Origin: Diploscapter coronatus
Taxonomy: Eukaryota > Nematoda > Chromadorea > Rhabditida > Rhabditidae
Assembly: GCA_964036155.1 (NCBI GenBank)
Contig: OZ038423.1
Span: 7,455,249 to 7,519,248, forward strand
Length of the DNA: 64,000 bases
Direction of reading: 5' to 3'
Shown here: one piece after another, positions 57,831 to 64,000 of the stretch
How positions within the stretch are numbered: position 1 is the first letter of the stretch
How the letters are laid out: the number at the start of each line of letters is the position of its first letter
Program-made: the position numbers and the translations under genes
Notes under the pieces: model-generated
What the model was told of the DNA's origin: nothing
Databases searched by the model: none
Seen by the model: only the letters and a program-made list of their open reading frames with translations

Positions 57831-58809
57831 TCTAACATGCATTTGGATGAGGGCTGCGCAAAATTTCGAAGTCGAAATTGAAGTTTAGCGCATTCTCATT
57901 TTGGATTGAGCAAAACGTTGAATACATATTTCCGATGCATATCTTAACGCAAATAGTTGGCTTTTTATAACTCTTCAATCTTCAAAGTATGTAGTTTTCC
58001 TTCTGATCAGACTTTTGTTGGTAAACTGTTTGCGTCAATATTAGGCGTCGATCGTTTTGTAATGAATTCCAATAATGTGTCTTCTTTTGTACGCCGATTT
58101 CTGCATTTGCATTCAGATTATGTTCAAAGGTAAAACAAATAAAACAACAAAACGGTTTTGGCATTGACTCTTGAAAGGGAGTAGGCTTATTTGTGAGAAA
58201 TCGCTTTATTCTTTATTCATTTTGCATGATTAAATCAAATTAGCAATTTGACAGAAATTCGAAAAAAAAAATGAACTGGTTGCCATCAATCTGATTCTGA
58301 TACTGAATGCTGAAATGGCAGTGATATGGAAAGAGAATAATGAAGAAGAAGAAAAAAAATTGGAATCTCACAAGTTCATTGCTTCACTTTTCTATCCATT
58401 CTTTTTCTTTTCCTTCATCTTCTTATTCTCGGCAGTTTGTACACGCCAGTACAACAGAATCGACCTTGAAACCCTGCCCATTTCATTTAATGAAATGATG
58501 AAAGTAGAGAAAATTAATGTAAAGACAAAAACAGAGGAAAAGATAGAAAATGAGCGAACTATGACTGTCCAGCAAAATAAAAAAGAATCGGGGAGATTGC
58601 GCTCGGAAACTAACGATGTCCGGTTTCAGTTGTCCCTTCATCTCTCAAAAATGTCTCCCGAACAGTGAAACCACCGCCCCTCCTTCGTCCGAACTGACAA
58701 ACTGAACTGAAATTAGATAAAAATCGACGACACCGGTTTCGAGAAATTAGGACCAACCAATGCCATTTTATCATCGGAAAGAGGGACTGACAAAAATTTC
58801 GGGAAATAT
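57831..58809. other. spacer; one unassigned 117-codon frame
   Basis: The frame 58315-58668 (MAVIWKENNEEEEKKLESHK, then a Phe-rich hydrophobic run) has a start, a potential membrane segment and charged tail, but no family or splice evidence. Purine bias explains much of it. Not called as a gene. Confidence 0.35.
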
Positions 58810-59330
58810 CTAAGAAATGGAAATGGATTTTGTTGAAACCGGCAGACATTTTCGACTGACTGAAGGACTTTTTACATGAGATTATTTATTAGTCGCAAAA
58901 GTAAAACGGATAAAAAATTGGAAAAATAGAAAGTGGGTATTTTGAGCGGAATCAAATTGCAAATTACCAGCAGTTTTCAAATTCTGAGTCGGTAATTGTA
59001 CCAACACAGTCTCATTGTTCATGCAGTCATTTTCAATAACATCGTACCGGTTCATATTTAAACTTTTGATATGGTGCTTGCAATCCTATGTTAATACCAT
59101 AAAATATGAGTAATGCTAAAAAATTCTTGTAAATGAAGATCGGCTTATAAATTGCAGAAGTTTCACTCACGGTGCAACTTGAGTACGGAAATTCGCAATG
59201 CATATTATTAGACCCGTTGGAAGAACAAAAGGCACATTGACGAAATTGACGAAATTGCCGAATTTTTGTGAAGGCAATTGATATTTTTCCTCTATTGCAA
59301 TGACTATGAGTAATAAAGTCTAGTTTCTGT
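58810..59330 (-). CDS. candidate small Cys-rich protein, 5' end not found
   Basis: Three minus-strand blocks join in phase. About 59161-59333 ends RQCAFCSSNGSNNMHCEFPY and SSCT at a gtgagt donor. About 58971-59085 (acceptor AACATAG) reads DCKHHIKSLNMNRYDVIEND, then CMNNETVLVQLP. About 58810-58858 (acceptor CTTCAG) reads VSRKCLPVSTKSISIS before TAG. The cysteine spacing (CxxC...C...C..C...C...C) is that of a small secreted nematode Cys-rich protein. No signal peptide exon was located upstream, so the start is open. The family is not identified. Confidence 0.4.
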
Positions 59331-62300
59331 TATCTATTTCTGCATCATCAGCATATCGAGTATTCTTCTTATTTTTTGTTTCAATTTCAAAATTCTGCAA
59401 ATATTTCACTCAAAATTTTTCATATCAATTTCATGCTTGAACATTATCAATAATTTTATTGATTAACGGACTCTTCCCTTGGATATGTTATACTTTTGCT
59501 GTGTTGTAAGAAGAAAATGAATGGCGTAACAAAGATGTTGAGCTTCTAACATAAAAGCAAATGAAATTGATACTGCTACATACAATAAAACAAGATCGAA
59601 TATTTGACGGATAGACAGGTGAAAAGAGTAGAACTGAAAAATAACGAGGAATGTTTTGCAGTAAAACTGGCAGAAGTGAATTACAGGAAGATTGGAGTTG
59701 GAATTTTATTGCCAACAGCAAAAAGTGGAACTTCGGGGCTGATGTAGTTTGGGTTGAAATAACGGGATCGTAAGAAATAATTGAAAAATCTGGAAGATAG
59801 TTTAGAAATGAAATCATTTGCGGGGTTAAGAAAATGGTATTAATAAGTTTGTTAGAAATATGAGAATATGGGAATTTATGTGCAAATTTTAGATGCGATA
59901 TAATAAAGATCGTGAAAATTGGATCTTTATTAAAAAAAAACTAAGTGATTTTATTGTCATGTTTGGATTGAAGATTGGAGAATAACGAGTGTCAGAGATT
60001 GAAGTTGAAGCTTGACTTTTCTACTGAATGGAGTGCATTCTGATAAGATGAGATGAAAAATTTAGGATTGATAAAAAATCAAATCAGGGGCTATTTTCCG
60101 AAAAAAATACTCCTCTTCACCCAACAAATTTTGTGTATAATTTTCCATTATAGATTTTTTCAAACCTTTAATGTCATTCGATCATCACTTCACGATATGC
60201 GTAATTTGAGTTGATTTGGTATGTGTTTTCTTTAATTCAATAGTTTTTCGTGCGATTCTTGGCCATTCTCTAAAGTTGCAACCGATTTATTTATTCACTC
60301 TTCTTTTTTATAACTAATAATAATCGTCATCATTGAAGTATTCCTTTCAAGAATCAAGATGGCCGCCAATGGGCATTTTTCCTTCCCTCTTCTCTCAAGT
60401 CAGTAACCAGTTTGTTTCACTCGTTCTCTCTAGCTTCGTGCCTTTGTCGTGCCACTTTTCCTTTTTTACTCACGAATTTCCTATTCCATCTTTCGACTCC
60501 AAAGCACAGTTGGAGGTTTTGAAATCCCATAAAATTCCCTGCTATTGCCTCAACAAAACAGTCGAACTGACTCAATCTATAAACATTTACCATCCCACGT
60601 TCTTTGTTCTGTCACCAATTTTAAAAAGCAAAAAGTTAAAAAAAAAATTAGGGAAAGATATTTAAAAATGATGATGAAAAGTGATTTTCGGAATTGAAAC
60701 AACGATAGAAATTGTAGACCGAAGCAATTTGTATCTCCTCGATCAAGGCTCAAAATCCTCATAAAATTGTAAATTCTAAAAAGATGTATCGAAATTATGA
60801 TTTTGGATTGGAAATTCCCAGATTAAATCTCAACTACTTTATCTTTCCAATAAATAGTATTGAAAATTCAAATTTTCCAGCTTTTTCAGAAAATAGTTGA
60901 ATAATATGTTCATGTTAAAAGTCAATACTTGAAAAAATCTGTGATTGTGCATTTTTCTAAACATTGCCGATATTTCAGTCAGAAGAATGACTGCCAAATT
61001 ATACGATTTTAGAAAATTGCACATTTTTATCGAACATAAGAATTCAAAAGTTCTTCATAAATGATAATGATTTTTCAAAGAGTGTTCCTTATAAAAATGC
61101 CTATTTATTGGCTCTAAAATATCGCACGAGAATTTGTTCCAGATCAAATAAATTTAGGATTTGAAGTCGAAATTGCGTGCGTCGCACAAACTGACGGTTG
61201 AACAACAGCTCGAAGTATCTGGAAAGTAGCTGATGATGAATAGACAAAAAATAAAGTTGTTGAAATTTAGAAAATGTAAAATTTTGTGCATTGAAGTTAC
61301 TATCTGTGTAAAACAAATCACATGTCGAGTAAATGTGATTTTGATGAAAATGTGCAGATAATTGAGATCTTGACGCAATTTATGCCGATCTCTCGATCTC
61401 TAACAATGAGTCGTGTAAAATGAACATTCAAGCACGCAGTAAAACAACAAAATATTCTATTTCTAAAATATATTTTACCGGACTATTTAAATTTATTCAA
61501 CTGTAAATTGCTGTGGGCACTTTTCCTCGAGAAATTACCTGATTTTATTTTTATTTCCGTGATTCAGATAGAATTTCAAGATGATATTTTACATTTGAGA
61601 ACGTGATCCATGAAAATAATAAGGAAGCACAATATTTATTTTTCGTGCTATGCTAAAAATCGCCCACATTGACCTGTACAACCGGTACGTAAGCTGAAAC
61701 TCAAACAATATGACCTCATTCAGGAACAATGGGGTAATTTAACTTTGAAATTGATAGCATGCAATGATAAGTTTACTTGCTTTGGGATTGAACTATCGCA
61801 ATGACAAATTTAGATGCAAAATTATCAATGTATTATCAATGCTAACCCTAGAAAATCCTAAAATTTCACGCCTCTCGTGTTCCGTTTTTGTCATTTTTCT
61901 GCTCGTACGATAATGCAGCGTCCGTCTTATGCCCTACTGGATTAATTCTATGAAACCGGAGTAAAGTTTTTGAATTTTATCGTTTTAATTCTTGTTGGTG
62001 TGTAAAACTGCAAATACTTAACTAATAACATAATGCCATGGTTTTAGCTATTTTTTAGCACTCATAAATTGATTTTTCTTCTTAGTTGTTAATTTTTATA
62101 GTAAACTCTGCGATATTTTAACACCCACACTGTCAACCTTTAAAACCTTTGTGTTTGTGGGAGTACGTAAGTAGTTTATCTATCAGTAGAGTATATATTT
62201 TAAAATGGTTCTTAATGCATTTTTATTATTTATAGCGGAATTGGAATTCAATTCTTCATTACACACTTTGACATTATTTCTACAGTGCTGTGCTATCCCT

Positions 62301-62897
62301 TTTCTTTTTTAGAAGGTCCTCTAAAAATTGGTTTTTTTTTTCTAAATATATAAGATTTATTTAAAGTCTTTCGTTTATTCTATCGCAAATATTTTTAGAA
62401 TACTTTTCTGGATGAAAAATAATTTTAAGATAACGCAAAGATAGGAGAAAAAGTTTATCAATTTTCCTCAAAAAACGATGTCGGACAGAAAAAGTGTTCT
62501 ATACACATTTTATTTTAAAATTTTATCTTTAGAATCAGTTTCTCTCAAGTGTAAAATTACGATTCTTCCGAGTTCTTTTCATGAAATTGCTGTGGATCAT
62601 TAAAGTGCAAATAGTAACTTCTTTCCAATCAAATAGGGAGATTACAAATATTGTCCTTGCAAAACTTCAGCTTTTGTTATTTTTAAATTATGCCAGACAA
62701 TTCTGCTGCATAGTAAGTGTGTGCTTATTCTCGTTTCTTTGTTAAATTGACATTAGAACATGGAATTATCAAGGCTTAGCGACAGTATTCAACACAGCTT
62801 TCATAAAGATTTAGACCATTTGTACTTGTATCACCAACTGCATTTTTCATTTCTTCTTTTTAGTTTTAAAATTTATCCAGTTTATAGAACTTTAGAA
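59331..62897. other. gene-poor stretch
   Basis: About 3.6 kb without a convincing gene. Items seen: an orphan CT-rich tract at about 60370-60500, starting at AAGATGGCCGCC (60356-60367); and a minus-strand frame near 61104-61216 after a CTTTCCAG acceptor, reading YFELLFNRQFVRRTQFRLQI, coding-like but isolated. Frames at 59488-59817 (minus) and 60333-60665 (plus) are low-complexity and not called. Confidence 0.4.
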
Positions 62898-63610
62898 ATG
62901 AAAGTTCAATTTTGCCACATCCTTCTTCGATATCTGTATTGCATAATGATAGTCGTAGATTCACTATCTGCTAGGCCTGAACATAGGATACGGTAGGTAA
63001 AATAAAGGAAGCCGCATGGTGTTTTTTAAATGATTTTTCATTTTTTCTCGAAGTTACATTTCGTTTTAGTAAATCTGATATGCAACCACGAGTAATTACT
63101 GGATTTGGGTTTGTAAGTACAGCAGGAAAAATCGCGCTAAAATCGGGGAAAGCGTTAACTGGGTTGAAAGTTGGAGTGAGCATTCATTGTTTACCTTTTA
63201 TATCGAAAATATATGATTTTCAGATACATAATGGACTTGATTATGAAATTGAAATGTCGTGTTATTCAAGGATCATAAATTGGAATCATACACAAAATTT
63301 GAAGCCTAACGAATGGTTTTTATTTGATTTTAGTAAGATTGTCGCAGACGTTAAATCTCATTCCATGCAATTTTTAGATACTGACGTTACGAAATATGAA
63401 GTTTTTTCGTGCAAAATTAACAACGAGAAGTGAACTTTTGAGTTAGTTGATCTTCACTTTGTCAAATTTAGATATGGCGTTCACTGGCAAGTGTACAAGG
63501 GATGGTTAGGAAATCGGTTTTGGTATATCAAACCATTTGGAATTTATCTGGGAACCGCTGACGGAACGATTTTATTACCATATCTCACTCATCGATTTGA
63601 ACGAAACTGA
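62898..63610 (+). CDS. small secreted protein resembling self-incompatibility S1 (SPH) family
   Basis: Exons: 62898 to about 62992 (hydrophobic N terminus MKVQFCHILLRYLYCIMIVV, likely signal peptide), about 63069-63176, about 63225-63430 and about 63473-63610. All joins keep frame. The mature part reads IHNGLDYEIEMSCYSRIINW, then LKPNEWFLFDFS, FLDTDVTKYEVFSCKINNEK, HWQVYKGWLGNRFWYIKPFG and IYLGTADG, ending RFERN. This follows the order of plant S1/SPH proteins: I-x-N-x-L, H/S-C-x-S, an L-x-P-G/N block, F-x-C, then W/F-x-V-Y and a final G-I/V-Y-L. Only the first Cys pair is present. The length (about 165 residues with the leader) also fits. Secretion is likely; function unknown. The family link is my pattern match, not a search result. 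Confidence 0.65.
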
Positions 63611-64000
63611 GTCTCAAGTTTCAGAAAAAGAAGCTGTTATCATATGTTTTTTGAGAAAATAGACAATCAATGTTAAAGGCTTAGCATAAAATTTTCACAT
63701 CAAGAAAGTGGCACTAATATTCGGACTCTTCGTACCTGAAAGTGCCAGCAGTCACTTTCCTATGTGAAAATATTATTTGCCGAGTCATGCTCCATTTTCT
63801 CAGAGTCCACGTTATATACGAATAAATATTTCATTGAGAAACCCGTGAAAGCTTCTAGTTCCGAGTTTCTGCATTCTGTCTAATGCCTGGTTTAATTTTT
63901 GAGAGCATTTTTATTCCTCCACTACGATATTTCCTTTTCAGCAGCAATTTATCTAGTTGCACGAATATGAACAAGTCTGGAATGCAAGTTACATTACAGG
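63611..64000. repeat. 3' flank with an imperfect hairpin (63652-63802)
   Basis: TTTTCACATCAAGAAAGTGG (from 63692) pairs with CACTTTCCTATGTGAAAA (63753-63770), and outer blocks TGAGAAAAT (63652) and ATTTTCTCA (63794) also pair. This gives a foldback of about 150 bp right after the S1-like gene. No coding exon was seen to the window end. Confidence 0.55.

Noticed and set aside
58315..58668. 117-codon frame with a membrane-like segment
   Set aside because: No family or splice evidence; strong purine and T-run bias. Kept only as a note in the spacer entry.
59488..59817. 109-codon minus-strand frame
   Set aside because: Ser/Phe/Leu-rich low-complexity translation of AT-rich DNA; no start context or domain.
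60333..60665. 110-codon frame containing AAGATGGCCGCC, like a YY1-type promoter word
   Set aside because: The frame has no family support. A single 12-mer match to a vertebrate promoter motif is not evidence of a promoter in a nematode.
61101..61316. Minus-strand frame after a CTTTCCAG acceptor, coding-like
   Set aside because: Only one exon-like block, no partner exon or domain; may be a relic but cannot be supported.
1..64000. CRISPR arrays, bacterial operons, prophage or viral genes
   Set aside because: No direct-repeat arrays, Shine-Dalgarno-led ORF runs or viral hallmark genes were seen; spliced eukaryotic genes occur throughout.
1..64000. Spliced-leader RNA genes and tRNA genes
   Set aside because: No sequence matching the common SL1 or SL2 leaders and no cloverleaf-like segment was found by eye; a covariance-model scan would be decisive.

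Overview
The window reads as nuclear DNA of a nematode. Genes are built from short exons and mostly short, AT-rich introns with TTTTCAG-type acceptors. Several start codons sit a few bases after a lone TTTCAG/TTTTAG acceptor, as expected for spliced-leader acceptance. The gene content also fits: a cuticle collagen with the nematode N-terminal domain, a secreted C-type lectin + VWA protein, a DUF4773-like secreted protein, and U1 and U2 snRNA genes close to the nematode forms. I cannot name the genus. The unusual intron density, seen best in the collagen, separates it from Caenorhabditis-like gene structures. All exon models were read by eye from frame, splice sites and family knowledge; single junctions may be off.

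Layout, left to right. 1-2.4 kb: minus-strand 5' part of a MOSPD2-like CRAL-TRIO gene. 4.0-6.8 kb: minus-strand CTLD-VWA secreted lectin. 7.9-12.1 kb: plus-strand 45-residue protein and a leucine-rich unknown with a hairpin element in one intron and another just downstream. 13.0-17.8 kb: HD-PTP/EGO-2-like Bro1-V protein without a phosphatase domain. 19.0-20.6 kb: minus-strand progranulin with two complete granulin modules and a ~515-bp inverted-repeat element in an intron. 21.5-23.6 kb: an intronless minus-strand ORF divergent from a DUF4773-like gene. 23.8-29.2 kb: PRPF31 (minus) and a syntaxin-7/12-like Qa-SNARE (plus) sharing a ~300-bp divergent promoter. 30.7-31.9 kb: small secreted acidic protein.

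32.6-33.3 kb: U2 and U1 snRNA genes in tandem on the plus strand, with the U2-binding splicing machinery also represented by PRPF31 nearby. 34.2-40.5 kb: receptor tyrosine kinase-like gene with an unfamiliar ectodomain. 41.8-45.1 kb: three minus-strand unknowns, two of which overlap by an ATGA stop/start. 45.8-47.8 kb: coiled-coil protein. 48.5-49.8 kb: two hairpin elements around a weakly supported basic-protein gene. 50.2-52.9 kb: cuticle collagen cut into about 19 exons, several of only 12-20 nt. 53-62.9 kb: gene-poor stretch with two weak gene remnants or candidates. 62.9-63.6 kb: a small secreted protein resembling plant self-incompatibility S1 (SPH) proteins, followed by a hairpin element.

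Two window-wide patterns stand out. Pyrimidine-rich tracts on the sense strand lie before many starts, including both snRNA genes, and several further tracts have no gene assigned. Non-autonomous inverted-repeat (MITE-like) elements with unrelated arm sequences are scattered through introns and spacers.
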